From Mycobacterium montefiorense (lineage in GTDB: Bacteria; Actinomycetota; Actinomycetes; Mycobacteriales; Mycobacteriaceae), in assembly GCF_003112775.1 (NCBI RefSeq), contig NZ_BFCH01000002.1, forward strand, positions 259,195-323,194: a DNA stretch of 64,000 bases. The letters are read 5' to 3'. Of this stretch, positions 20,739 through 29,162 are shown piece by piece. How positions within the stretch are numbered: position 1 is the first letter of the stretch; each line of letters begins with the position of its first letter. A program made the translations under genes and the position numbers. The notes under the pieces were generated by a model. It ran no database searches. It worked only from the letters and a program-made list of their open reading frames with translations, and had not been told where the DNA came from.

Positions 20739-21976
20739 AGGCCCAGCAGCCGCGCAGCACCCCACAGCGCCACGACCGCCACGACCAGGGCCGGCGGTAC
20801 GGTACATAACCCGAGGCGGGTGTACTCGCCGGCGCCGGCCTCGACGGCATGCTGGCGAAGCACGCCGCGCCACAACAGGTTCGACAGCGAACCGACGTAG
20901 GTCAGGTTGGGCCCGATGTTGACCCCGATCAGCACCGCGAGGATCGCGATCGGACCGCTGGGGGCGACCAGCGGCAGCAGCACCAGCGTCGCGGGCAGGT
21001 TGTTGACGACGTTGGCCAGCGCGGCCGCCACGGCGGCGATGGCAAGCAATGCCGGCAGGCTCGACCCGTGCGGCAGCACGGCCGACATCACCCTGTCCAT
21101 TCCGTTCAGCGTCACCACTTGCACCACGACCCCCAGCGCCAGCACGAACACCAGAAACGAGAATTGCATCGAGCGCAGGATTTCCAGCACGGTGGTGTGC
21201 CGGCGGCGCAGGCTGCGCACCGCCAGCACCGAGGCGCCGGCCAACGCCACCCATGCGGGGGCGACTCCCAGCGGCTCGGACAACGCGAACCCGGCCAGCG
21301 TCAGCCCCACCACCACCAAGACGAACACCGGCGGCCGCGGCGCCGGTCCGAGTTGTTCCGGGTTGGGAGCCACCCGCAGATCCCGGGCGAAAAAGCCGCG
21401 GAAGACCAGATACAGCGTGGTGATGGTGGCCAGCCACGGTGCTGCCATCAGCAGGGTGAACTCGGTGAAGGAGACGTTCGCGAGGTGAAACGCCAGCAGG
21501 TTGGTCAGGTTGGATACCGGCAGCAGCAGCGAGGCGCCGTTAGCCAGATGCGCCGTCGCATAGGCGTACGGGCGCACCGGAGTTCGCAGCCGGCGAACGG
21601 CAATCAGCACCACCGGGGTCAGCAACACCACGGTGGCGTCCAGGCTCAGGACGGCGGTGATGCTGCCCGCGATGACGAACACGTGCCGTAACAGCCGGTG
21701 CGAGCCGCGAGGTGTCCGGGCGATCGCGGCGCCCGCGGCCTCGAACAGGCCTTCGTCGTCGCACAGCTTCGCCAGCACCAGCACCGCACCCAGAAACGCG
21801 ACCACACCGGACAAATCGGCGACCTGCCTGGCCGCCTGATGAACCGAGATCGCGCCGACCGCGATCACGATTAGCGCTGCCGGAACCGCTGCCAGTGCCT
21901 CCGGCCAGCCCCGGGGACGCGCGACCGCAAACCCCAACACCGCGGCAAGCAGTAGCAGTGAAATGGTTAGTGCCAA
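20735..21976 (-). CDS. arsB2: ArsB/NhaD/SLC13-type anion permease
   Basis: The 413-residue integral membrane protein has about eleven hydrophobic segments and is equivalent to Rv3578 (arsB2). The family exports arsenite or moves dicarboxylates and other anions; the substrate here is not shown. No arsR or arsC is nearby. It starts 3 bases after the metallo-beta-lactamase-fold gene, so it is the last gene of the long minus-strand operon. Its stop shares CTAG with the P450 stop. Confidence 0.82.
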   Translation of the reverse strand: MALTISLLLLAAVLGFAVARPRGWPEALAAVPAALIVIAVGAISVHQAARQVADLSGVVAFLGAVLVLAKLCDDEGLFEAAGAAIARTPRGSHRLLRHVFVIAGSITAVLSLDATVVLLTPVVLIAVRRLRTPVRPYAYATAHLANGASLLLPVSNLTNLLAFHLANVSFTEFTLLMAAPWLATITTLYLVFRGFFARDLRVAPNPEQLGPAPRPPVFVLVVVGLTLAGFALSEPLGVAPAWVALAGASVLAVRSLRRRHTTVLEILRSMQFSFLVFVLALGVVVQVVTLNGMDRVMSAVLPHGSSLPALLAIAAVAAALANVVNNLPATLVLLPLVAPSGPIAILAVLIGVNIGPNLTYVGSLSNLLWRGVLRQHAVEAGAGEYTRLGLCTVPPALVVAVVALWGAARLLGL

Positions 21977-21979
21977 AGC

Positions 21980-22900
21980 CTAGACCGCCCAGGGATTTTC
22001 GCGTCGCCACACCGTCGGCATGTGCAGCACGACGCCATCGCGCGCGGCCAGCTCGTCGAGGATACGGATGGATACATCCAAGTCGTCACCCGCATACGGC
22101 AAGGCCCGCAACGGCTTTGACAAAGGGCGGAAGAAGTCGTCCCAGTGAATGAGGATCACCCGCCGCGCGCCTACCGCTTGCACAGTTTCGGCCCAGTAGT
22201 CGAGCAGGTATGACCGCGGCTGCAGACCTAGCTGGCCGACGGACAAATAGACGGCGTCGGCGCGGTGGGTGGCCAGCGCGCCTTTGACGAAGCCGGCGCT
22301 GCCCTGAATCAGCAGCCGCTTATCCGATGGCAGGTGGTGGATCAGCGTCGACCACGACTCACCGCACCGGTAAGCCGACACCTTCACCGGTGGCACCACT
22401 GGCGCGTCGATGACGCCGGGATACCGGTCGGGGGGACAGTGGTGTGACTTCACCAGCGTTACGTCGAAGGCGCCCAATCGAATTGGTTCGCCCGGTCTGG
22501 CGACGACGAGGCGGTCCTCCGGTAGGCCATGCCCCCGACCGACGTTGGCCGCCGACTCGCCGCCGACCAGCTGGGCGCCGGTGCGCTCGGCGACCAGTGC
22601 GGAATCCATCACGTGGTCGACGTGGGTGTGTACCGGGATGACGGCCGCCAGCCGCGACACCTTGGCACAGGCTAGGCAGCCGTCCACACGGGCCGGTGAC
22701 GGCGACAGCCTGCCCGCCGCCACCTGAGCCAGGCTGGGGCGGGAGAAGTAGCCGTCGGTCATCAGCGCGGACGATCCGTCGTCGATCAACAGTGTCGCCA
22801 CGCCCATCCACGTCGCCGCAAGCCCGCCGTTTTCGGCGGCCGGCACGTCGAACCGGTCGGAGTATTGCCCGATGTCGGGGCGACCGAGTCGAAGGCGCAT
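21980..22900 (-). CDS. Metallo-beta-lactamase-fold hydrolase (Rv3577 type)
   Basis: A 306-residue protein with the metal-binding motif HTHVDHVMDS and later histidines in KSHHCPPD and LIHWDD. It lacks a signal peptide, so it is likely cytosolic. The substrate is unknown; relatives include UlaG-like lactonases and phosphodiesterases. The ATG overlaps the pxpA stop by one base (TGATG), showing coupling. A longer reading to 22996 would intrude on pxpA and is rejected. Confidence 0.82.
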   Translation of the reverse strand: MRLRLGRPDIGQYSDRFDVPAAENGGLAATWMGVATLLIDDGSSALMTDGYFSRPSLAQVAAGRLSPSPARVDGCLACAKVSRLAAVIPVHTHVDHVMDSALVAERTGAQLVGGESAANVGRGHGLPEDRLVVARPGEPIRLGAFDVTLVKSHHCPPDRYPGVIDAPVVPPVKVSAYRCGESWSTLIHHLPSDKRLLIQGSAGFVKGALATHRADAVYLSVGQLGLQPRSYLLDYWAETVQAVGARRVILIHWDDFFRPLSKPLRALPYAGDDLDVSIRILDELAARDGVVLHMPTVWRRENPWAV

Positions 22901-23658
22901 CAGCAGAACGCCCTGACGTCGACGCCCGCGGCTTTGAGCTGATCGCGCACCGCGGTCGCGATGTGTACCGCGCCGGGCGAATCGCCGTGCACGCAAACCG
23001 ATTCCACACTGACAGAGATCTGGGTGCCATCGACTGCACTGACTTGCCCGGAGCGCACCATGGTTACCACACGCTGCGCGATCGCGGCCTGGTCGCTCAG
23101 CACGGCACCCGGTTCGCGACGGGAGACCAGCTGCCCGTCCGGTCGGTAGGCGCGATCGGCGAACGCCTCGGCCACCGTGGGTAAGCCGCGGCGCGTGGCT
23201 TCTTCGAAGAACGCCGAACCCGTCATGCCCAGCACCGGCAGCGTGGCGTCCACCGAGCGCACCGCTTCGGCGACGGCAGCGGCCTGCTCGCGGTTTATCA
23301 CGATCGTGTTGTACAGCGCCCCATGGGGTTTGACGTAGGAGACCGCAGAGCCCGAAGCGTGGGCGATCGCCTGCAACGCGCCGATCTGATACACCACGTC
23401 GGCGACCAGGTCGTCGGCAGCGACGTCGATGAAGCGCCGGCCAAACCCGGCCAGGTCGCGATAGCTCACCTGCGCGCCGATCCGTACACCTCGCTCGGCG
23501 GCGTTGCGGCAGACCCGCAGCAGGCCGGCCGGGTCACCGGCGTGGAAACCGCACGCGACATTGGCGCTCGTGACGATCCGCAGCATTGCGTCGTCGTCAC
23601 CGAGACTCCAGACGCCAAAGCCCTCGCCCAGGTCAGCGTTCAGGTCGATACCGGCCAC
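22900..23658 (-). CDS. pxpA: PxpA, 5-oxoprolinase subunit A (LamB/YcsF family)
   Basis: The 252-residue protein begins with the family signature IDLNADLGEGFG and contains NVACGFHAGDP and KPHGALYN. PxpA normally works with PxpB and PxpC to open 5-oxoproline to glutamate using ATP. No PxpB or PxpC gene is in the window, so this is an orphan subunit here. It starts 9 bases after the lipoprotein stop and overlaps the next gene by one base. I do not recall it in this position in H37Rv. Confidence 0.92.
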   Translation of the reverse strand: MAGIDLNADLGEGFGVWSLGDDDAMLRIVTSANVACGFHAGDPAGLLRVCRNAAERGVRIGAQVSYRDLAGFGRRFIDVAADDLVADVVYQIGALQAIAHASGSAVSYVKPHGALYNTIVINREQAAAVAEAVRSVDATLPVLGMTGSAFFEEATRRGLPTVAEAFADRAYRPDGQLVSRREPGAVLSDQAAIAQRVVTMVRSGQVSAVDGTQISVSVESVCVHGDSPGAVHIATAVRDQLKAAGVDVRAFC

Positions 23659-23667
23659 CTGCCTAGC

Positions 23668-24405
23668 TTATTGCGGAACCTTGGCAGCGATCTGGTCGAG
23701 GAGGTCGTTGACCGCCGAGTCGGTGTCCTTGGTGAGCAGGCAGACCCGCGCCTCGATGACGACGGACCCTTGCACGTCCATCGCGTGCGAGCAGCCCCAT
23801 CGGGGGTCTTCTTCTTCTTGGCTCATCGACAATTCGATGCGTGAACCGGTGGCCCGCACGTCGTGGGTGAGGAAGTAGCTGTGGTTGCCGTTCGAGGAGT
23901 GAAACCCGTACCGCCGCTTGGCGCATCGCTGCCAGTCCTGTCGCGCGCGCTGCAGCAATGCCCGGGCGTCACCCGGGGCGGTGAACGACGTCGCGAGTTG
24001 GGTGACATCGGCCGAAACAGCGTTGGGGGTGCTGAACTGGTTGCCGCGCATCGCGGCATATCCGCTGTTGGCGTAGACCGTCACGTCTCCCACCGAGCTC
24101 AGTCCCAGGCAGGTGCGATCGTCGATGATTTTCGACGAGTCCGAGGCGCTGGTGGCGGTGCCGACCAAGGTCATGTTCGTTCCACCGACGAGGGCGACGA
24201 GCTGGTCCTGACTCAGCAGCAGGCCATCGAGGGCCGTCGCCGGCATCGCTTGCGGCGACGGTCTGGCCGCGGAGCTGGCGGGTGTGTGGATCGCGGGTTC
24301 GGCGGCCAGCGCCGTGCCGTCGACGGCCCTGGTGCAGCCGGCGACCGCTGCCGTCAACGCACAGGCGATCGGTGCGGCAAGTAAGCCGGTCTGCCATCGA
24401 GTAAC
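23668..24405 (-). CDS. lppH: LppH-like lipoprotein with PknH-type sensor domain
   Basis: The 245-residue exported lipoprotein resembles the extracellular sensor domain of the kinase PknH, with paired cysteines (DRTCLGL, QRCAKR, WGCSHAM, ARVCLL). A lipobox VAGC follows a normal signal sequence. No ATG, GTG or TTG begins that signal. The codon at the right distance (5 bases) from a strong ribosome site GGGGAGG is GTT at 24405. The only standard start, TTG at 24357, would leave just five residues before the lipobox. I give the longer form. It follows the permease gene after 39 bases. Confidence 0.72.
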   Translation of the reverse strand, partial: VTRWQTGLLAAPIACALTAAVAGCTRAVDGTALAAEPAIHTPASSAARPSPQAMPATALDGLLLSQDQLVALVGGTNMTLVGTATSASDSSKIIDDRTCLGLSSVGDVTVYANSGYAAMRGNQFSTPNAVSADVTQLATSFTAPGDARALLQRARQDWQRCAKRRYGFHSSNGNHSYFLTHDVRATGSRIELSMSQEEEDPRWGCSHAMDVQGSVVIEARVCLLTKDTDSAVNDLLDQIAAKVPQ

Positions 24406-24444
24406 CGTTGCCTCCCCTGCGCGTGGCCACTGCGTGCGAAAAGC

Positions 24445-25305
24445 TTAGGCGCTGACCTCTCGCCGCCTGCCCAGCAGCCAGCAAAATACATAGATCAGAA
24501 ACGAGATCGTTGCAACGAATACCGACACCGGGACGCCGGGCGCCAGCGACAGCACGATGCCCCCTACCGCGGCGACTTCGGCAAAGACCACCGAGGCCAC
24601 GATGGCCGCCGCCGGTGAGGCGACCACCCGGGCGGCCGCGGCCGCCGGTGTGATCAGCAACGACATCACCAACAGCGCGCCGACGATCTGGACGGCCTGG
24701 GCGGCCACCACGCCGACCAGCGCGGCGAACACGATGCCCAGCGCCCGAACCGGCACACCGCGGCCGGCGGCGACGTCGGGATCGACGGTCGCGAAAAGCA
24801 GCGGTCCGTAGCACGTGGCCAGCACGGCGATCACCAGCAGGCAAACCAGCGTCAGCGTGGCCAGCCCGGTGTAGCCCACCCCGACGATCTGGCCGGTGAG
24901 CAACGCGAAACTCGTCGTCGTGCGTCCCGGGTAGAGGTAGATGAATAGCACCGCCAGGCCCAAGCCGAAGGCCAGCACTACCCCGGTCACGGAATCGCGC
25001 TCCCGGGCCCGCTGGCCGAGGACGCCGAACAGTGCGGCCGCTACGGCGCTGCCGATCAGCGCGCCCAAACCCACCTGGAACCCGACCAGCAGCGCGAAAG
25101 CGGCGCCGGTCAGCGACAGCTCGCTGGACCCGTGCACCGCGAACGACATTTGACGCATCACGATGAACGGGCCGATCAGCCCGGCCACCAGTCCCAGCAG
25201 CGCGGCCGCCAGCAGTGCCTGCTGGACGAAGTCGTGGCTCAGCAGCGAGGCGGTGATATCGAAGGAGAACAGATGATCCAGCAGCTTCCAGAGCTGGTTG
25301 TTCAT
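24445..25305 (-). CDS. znuB: Zinc ABC transporter permease (ZnuB-like)
   Basis: The 286-residue ABC-3 family permease has about eight membrane segments and the family sequence SFAVHGSSELSLTGAAFA near residues 53-70. It moves divalent metal across the membrane with the ATPase encoded upstream, whose stop it overlaps by 4 bases. Zinc, rather than manganese, is inferred from the Zur-like box before the operon. Confidence 0.9.
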   Translation of the reverse strand: MNNQLWKLLDHLFSFDITASLLSHDFVQQALLAAALLGLVAGLIGPFIVMRQMSFAVHGSSELSLTGAAFALLVGFQVGLGALIGSAVAAALFGVLGQRARERDSVTGVVLAFGLGLAVLFIYLYPGRTTTSFALLTGQIVGVGYTGLATLTLVCLLVIAVLATCYGPLLFATVDPDVAAGRGVPVRALGIVFAALVGVVAAQAVQIVGALLVMSLLITPAAAAARVVASPAAAIVASVVFAEVAAVGGIVLSLAPGVPVSVFVATISFLIYVFCWLLGRRREVSA

Positions 25306-26129
25306 AACGCGCGCCCGCTGTCTTCGCCGATCACCACGTAGCGGTCTTTGACCTTCACCACCTGGATGTCGGCTCGGTACAGCGTCGACAGCGTTTCGGT
25401 GTTCATCACCTGCTCGGCGGTGCCGATTCTGAATTGGCCGTCGACGAGATAGAGCACCCGATCGACGTACGGAAGGATCGTGTTGATCTCGTGGGTGACC
25501 ACCATGACGGTGGTGTTGGCCTCCCGGCGGCGACGGTCGATCAACGAGGCGACCAGCTTGGCGTTAGCCGGGTCGAGCGTCAGCAGTGGCTCGTCGCACA
25601 GCAGCAGCATCGGGTCGCTGGCCAAGGCCTGAGCGATGCGCATTCGCTGCAATTCGCCACCCGACATCAGCCCGACGCGGACATCGGCGAGCGGCTCGCC
25701 GTTGACCTGCGCCAGCGCCTGCCGCACGGCCACGCGCCGGCGGGCCCGCTCGGCGGACCGCAATGGCATGACACCCCAGTGGTTTCCGTCGATGCCCAGC
25801 CGGACCAGGTCGCGCCCGACCAGCATCACGTCGCGGTCGATCGGACGGTGTTGTGGCACATAGCCGATATCGCCGCTGCCCGAGCCGACCTGTTTGCCGT
25901 CGACCAGCGCGGCGCCGGCGCTCAGCATCAGTTGCCCGAGTAACACCTTGAGCAGTGAGGTCTTGCCGGTGCCGTTGGGGCCGAGCACCGCGATGAACTC
26001 ACCTGGTGACACCGACAGGTCGAGCTCGTCCCACAGAATGCGATCGCCGAACGCCAGCCGGGCACCGGTGAGCGAGACGGCAGGTGGCTGCGGGTCGACC
26101 GTCTCGACCGCTTGGTCAATTACGGGCAT
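25302..26129 (-). CDS. znuC: Zinc ABC transporter ATP-binding protein (ZnuC-like)
   Basis: The 275-residue ATPase has Walker A GPNGTGKTS, the signature MSGGELQRMRIA, Walker B LLLCDEPL and the switch histidine in VVTHEIN. ATG at 26129 was chosen; GTG at 26138 would add three residues. Either start lies inside the end of the upstream binding-protein gene, so the genes are coupled. It powers the ZnuB-like permease. Confidence 0.92.
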   Translation of the reverse strand: MPVIDQAVETVDPQPPAVSLTGARLAFGDRILWDELDLSVSPGEFIAVLGPNGTGKTSLLKVLLGQLMLSAGAALVDGKQVGSGSGDIGYVPQHRPIDRDVMLVGRDLVRLGIDGNHWGVMPLRSAERARRRVAVRQALAQVNGEPLADVRVGLMSGGELQRMRIAQALASDPMLLLCDEPLLTLDPANAKLVASLIDRRRREANTTVMVVTHEINTILPYVDRVLYLVDGQFRIGTAEQVMNTETLSTLYRADIQVVKVKDRYVVIGEDSGRAL

Positions 26130-27054
26130 TGTTCTCACTCGATCGCAACGCGGCCTGCAACTGGTCGGTGGTGTTGCGCTGCCAGGTGAGATAGTCGGCG
26201 CCGTCGGGCAGCGTCTCGGTTACCTGGGTGATCGGGATGCCCGCCCGACGGGCGGCATCCTGCAGACCGTTGATCGCGGGTGTGGACGTCTGCGGGTTGA
26301 CCAGCAGCACCGCGACTTGGTGGCGGTTGAACAGGTCGAGGACAAATGCCATGTCGGCCGGTGAGGGATCGGTCCCGTTCTCGTTGGCCGACATGAAAGC
26401 CGGGGGAGTGCGATTCACCAGGCCGGTGGCCTTCAACAGGTAGAACGCGACGGGTTCGGTCGCGACGACGGAGGTGTTGGCATACCTGTTGGCGATGGAC
26501 CGTTGCGAAGCCGCGATGGCGTCGGCGTCGCGGCCGAATCCGGCGGCGTTGGCCCGATAGTCGGCGGCGTTGTCCGCGTCGATGGTCGCGAGGCGGTCGG
26601 CGATGGTGTTGGCGACGGTCTTGGCGACGTCGAGGTCGCCGAAGACGTGCTCGTTCGGCGGATTCCCGCCGTCCGCGTTGCCGACGAACGAGTAGGCGTC
26701 CACCGCCGTGATGTTGGCACGACCGGTCAGCACCGACGTGATCCAGGGGTCGTAGCCGCCGCCGTTGTAGATCACCAATGTGGCGTCCACGATCGCCGCG
26801 GCGTCCGAGGCACTGGCCTGGTAGGTGTGCGGATCGATCGTGGCGCCGGACAGGATCGACTTGACGTTGATATGCCGCCCCGCGACGGCGTGCGCAACGC
26901 TGCCCCACACATCGGTGGAAGCCACCACAGTGGACCCGTGCAGGTGCGAAGAACCAGCGACGCCGCAGCCGGTGATCATCGTCGCGCCGATCAGGCAGGC
27001 GAACGCAGCCGACACCAACCCCAATAGCCGACGTCCCGCATCGAGTTGTGCCAT
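26116..27054 (-). CDS. znuA: Zinc ABC transporter substrate-binding lipoprotein (ZnuA-like)
   Basis: The 312-residue cluster A-I metal-binding protein has a lipobox (ITGC, Cys30) after a signal sequence. Metal-site motifs are DPHTYQ (first histidine) and NEHVFGDLD (second histidine), with the acidic ligand expected near the C-terminus. No long histidine-rich loop is present. It is the first gene of the operon, 67 bases from a Zur-like palindrome, so zinc starvation probably induces it. Confidence 0.9.
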   Translation of the reverse strand: MAQLDAGRRLLGLVSAAFACLIGATMITGCGVAGSSHLHGSTVVASTDVWGSVAHAVAGRHINVKSILSGATIDPHTYQASASDAAAIVDATLVIYNGGGYDPWITSVLTGRANITAVDAYSFVGNADGGNPPNEHVFGDLDVAKTVANTIADRLATIDADNAADYRANAAGFGRDADAIAASQRSIANRYANTSVVATEPVAFYLLKATGLVNRTPPAFMSANENGTDPSPADMAFVLDLFNRHQVAVLLVNPQTSTPAINGLQDAARRAGIPITQVTETLPDGADYLTWQRNTTDQLQAALRSSENNARN

Positions 27055-27121
27055 GTCGTCCCATCAACGCCGCACGCAGGCGTGTATTCCGGTAGCTGTT
27101 CGACCCGCCGAGACATAATAC

Positions 27122-27142
27122 TAATGAAAACCGTTTCCATTA
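27122..27142. promoter_or_regulatory. Zur box-like operator
   Basis: The left arm is TAATGAAAAC and the right arm, read in reverse complement, is TAATGGAAACG, giving a 21-base imperfect palindrome. It closely matches the known mycobacterial Zur motif (TGAAAAT-ATTTTCA core). It lies between the zinc transporter operon and the LacI regulator. Confidence 0.8.
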
Positions 27143-27202
27143 GAAAGTAGCAGATCGCGGCGGCGTAGGCGCGCGCGAGGATGCGCTGTAGCGTCACCGA
27201 GC

Positions 27203-28282
27203 GTGAGCCCCACACCGCGTCGGCGTGCGACTCTGGCGTCGTTGGCGGCCGAGCTCAAGGTTTCCCGCACCACCGTCTCGAACGCCTTCAACCGGCCGGA
27301 TCAGCTCTCGCCCGACCTGCGTGAACGTGTACTCGCCACCGCCAAGCGGCTGGGCTACGCCGGTCCCGACCCCCTGGCGCGCTCGTTGCGCACCCGCAAG
27401 GCCGGTGCGGTCGGTCTATTGATGGCCGAGCCGCTCACCTACTTCTTCAGCGACCCGGCGGCGCGGGATTTCGTTACCGGAGTGGCGCAGTCGTGTGAGG
27501 AGCAGGGGCAGGGCCTGCTGTTGGTCGCGGTCGGACCCAGCCGGAGCTCGGCGGACGGCGAGGCTGCGGTGCTGGCCGCCGGGGTCGACGGCTTCGTGGT
27601 GTATTCGGTCCGCGACGACGATCCCTACCTTCAGGTGGTGATGCAGCGGCGCGTGCCGGTCGTCGTGGTCGACCAGCCCAAGGGTCTGTCCGGGGTGTCG
27701 CGAGTGGGCATCGACGACAGGGCGGCGATGCGTGAGCTGGCCGACTATGTGCTGGGGCTGGGGCATCGCGAGCTCGGGCTGCTGACCATGCGGTTGGGGC
27801 AGGACCGCCGCCAAGACCTGGCGGATGCCGAGCGGCTGCGGTCGCTGACCTTCGACGTGCAGCGCGAACGCATCACCGGCGTGTGGGACGCCATGCGGGC
27901 TGCCGGGGTGGACCCGGATGCACTGACCGTGGTGGAGAGCTACGAGCACCTGCCGACGTCGGGCGGCGAGGCGGCCAGGGTGGCGCTGGAAGCCAATCCG
28001 CGAATCACCGCATTGATGTGCACCGCAGACATTTTGGCGCTCTCAGCGATGGATTACCTTCGGGCACATGGCATTTACGTGCCCGGTCAAATCAGCGTCA
28101 CCGGCTTCGACGGGGCGCCCGAGGCGATCAGCCGCGGCCTGACCACGGTGTCGCAGCCGAGTCTGCAGAAGGGCCATCGGGCTGGGGAACTACTGCTGAA
28201 CCCGCCGCGGTCCGGCCTGCCGGTCGTCGAGCTGCTGGACACCGAGTTGATCCGGGGCCGTACCGCCGGTCCGCCGGTGTAG
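27203..28282 (+). CDS. LacI-family transcriptional regulator (Rv3575c type)
   Basis: A 359-residue regulator. The N-terminal helix-turn-helix reads TLASLAAELKVSRTTVSNAF and the hinge is LATAKRLGYAGPDPLARSL. A periplasmic-binding-like ligand domain follows. The ligand is unknown. GTG at 27203 has TAGCGT (27189-27194) 8 bases upstream, which suggests a leaderless or near-leaderless mRNA. It diverges from the zinc operon and ends 4 bases from the kstR stop. Confidence 0.92.
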   Translation: MSPTPRRRATLASLAAELKVSRTTVSNAFNRPDQLSPDLRERVLATAKRLGYAGPDPLARSLRTRKAGAVGLLMAEPLTYFFSDPAARDFVTGVAQSCEEQGQGLLLVAVGPSRSSADGEAAVLAAGVDGFVVYSVRDDDPYLQVVMQRRVPVVVVDQPKGLSGVSRVGIDDRAAMRELADYVLGLGHRELGLLTMRLGQDRRQDLADAERLRSLTFDVQRERITGVWDAMRAAGVDPDALTVVESYEHLPTSGGEAARVALEANPRITALMCTADILALSAMDYLRAHGIYVPGQISVTGFDGAPEAISRGLTTVSQPSLQKGHRAGELLLNPPRSGLPVVELLDTELIRGRTAGPPV

Positions 28283-28286
28283 GCGC

Positions 28287-28952
28287 CTACTGGCTGTTTT
28301 CCTGATCGCCGATCAGCAGTCGCACGGCCAGGTCCAGCCGCTTGCTGACGTCGGTCGCCGAGGCGCGCCGGGTCAGCCAGGCCAACAGGTTCGACAACCA
28401 CACGTCCGAGATCACCCGGGCGATGTGGTACTGGTCCTCGGTCGGCTCGCCGTCACTCATGGCGCGCGCGAACATGCTGTCGATCAGCTTCTCGACCTGG
28501 TCGACCTCGCTGGCCGCCGACGCGTCGGCGAAAACGTAGGCGCGTGTCATCGCCTCGGTCAGCAGCGGATTGCGCTGCATCGCGCGGTTGAGCTTGCCAA
28601 CCATGAAATTCAGCCGCTGGAACGGGGTGCCGCCCACCATCGCGGATCGGTCGGTCTTCGCGTCGATGCGGCTGAACTCCCGGCCCAGGGCCGACACCAG
28701 CAGGTGCACTTTCGACGGGAAGTAGCGGTACAGCGTCCCGACCGCCACGTCCGCGCGATCGGCCACCGCACGCATTTGAACCGCCTCGTAACCGCCCTTA
28801 GATGCGATGGCCATGGTGGCGTCCAGGATGCGTTTACGACGCTCCCGTTGTGCCTCCGAACCAAGCTCGGACTCAGCCAGGACTGCCACGTTCATGACCT
28901 CGCGTGGCTGCGAGTCAGAGACATGGTCAGAGTTAGTGTTCGCCGACGACAT
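28287..28952 (-). CDS. kstR: KstR, TetR-family repressor of cholesterol catabolism
   Basis: A 221-residue TetR regulator nearly identical in wording to M. tuberculosis KstR (Rv3574), with the helix-turn-helix MRAVADRADVAVGTLYRYF. It represses genes for uptake and side-chain and ring A/B breakdown, and releases DNA on binding a steroid-CoA intermediate. ATG at 28952 has GAGGAG 11 bases upstream; the shorter start at 28895 (MNVAVLAES) matches the start I recall for H37Rv. A KstR box sits between it and fadE34, so it is autoregulated. Confidence 0.96.
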   Translation of the reverse strand: MSSANTNSDHVSDSQPREVMNVAVLAESELGSEAQRERRKRILDATMAIASKGGYEAVQMRAVADRADVAVGTLYRYFPSKVHLLVSALGREFSRIDAKTDRSAMVGGTPFQRLNFMVGKLNRAMQRNPLLTEAMTRAYVFADASAASEVDQVEKLIDSMFARAMSDGEPTEDQYHIARVISDVWLSNLLAWLTRRASATDVSKRLDLAVRLLIGDQENSQ

Positions 28953-29093
28953 CTGACGGGTTGCTCCTCTTTCGGGCGGTTCGTTCGCAAACGATACGCA
29001 AGCCGAGTGTGAATTTCCCACCTCCGTCCCGCCGGGGCAGCGAGTTGTCCTGCTGTAATGGCGTTCGACTTGACGGTCGTTCGCTGGCACTAT

Positions 29094-29107
29094 TAGAACA
29101 CGTTCTA
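29094..29107. promoter_or_regulatory. KstR box between kstR and fadE34
   Basis: TAGAACACGTTCTA matches the KstR motif TnnAACnnGTTnnA in full and is a perfect palindrome apart from the centre. It lies 56 bases before the fadE34 start. Confidence 0.92.
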
Positions 29108-29162
29108 GTGGGCTGTAGCGCCCCTAATGGTCACGTTGAATCGAGCACGCGGAGGACCCCAG

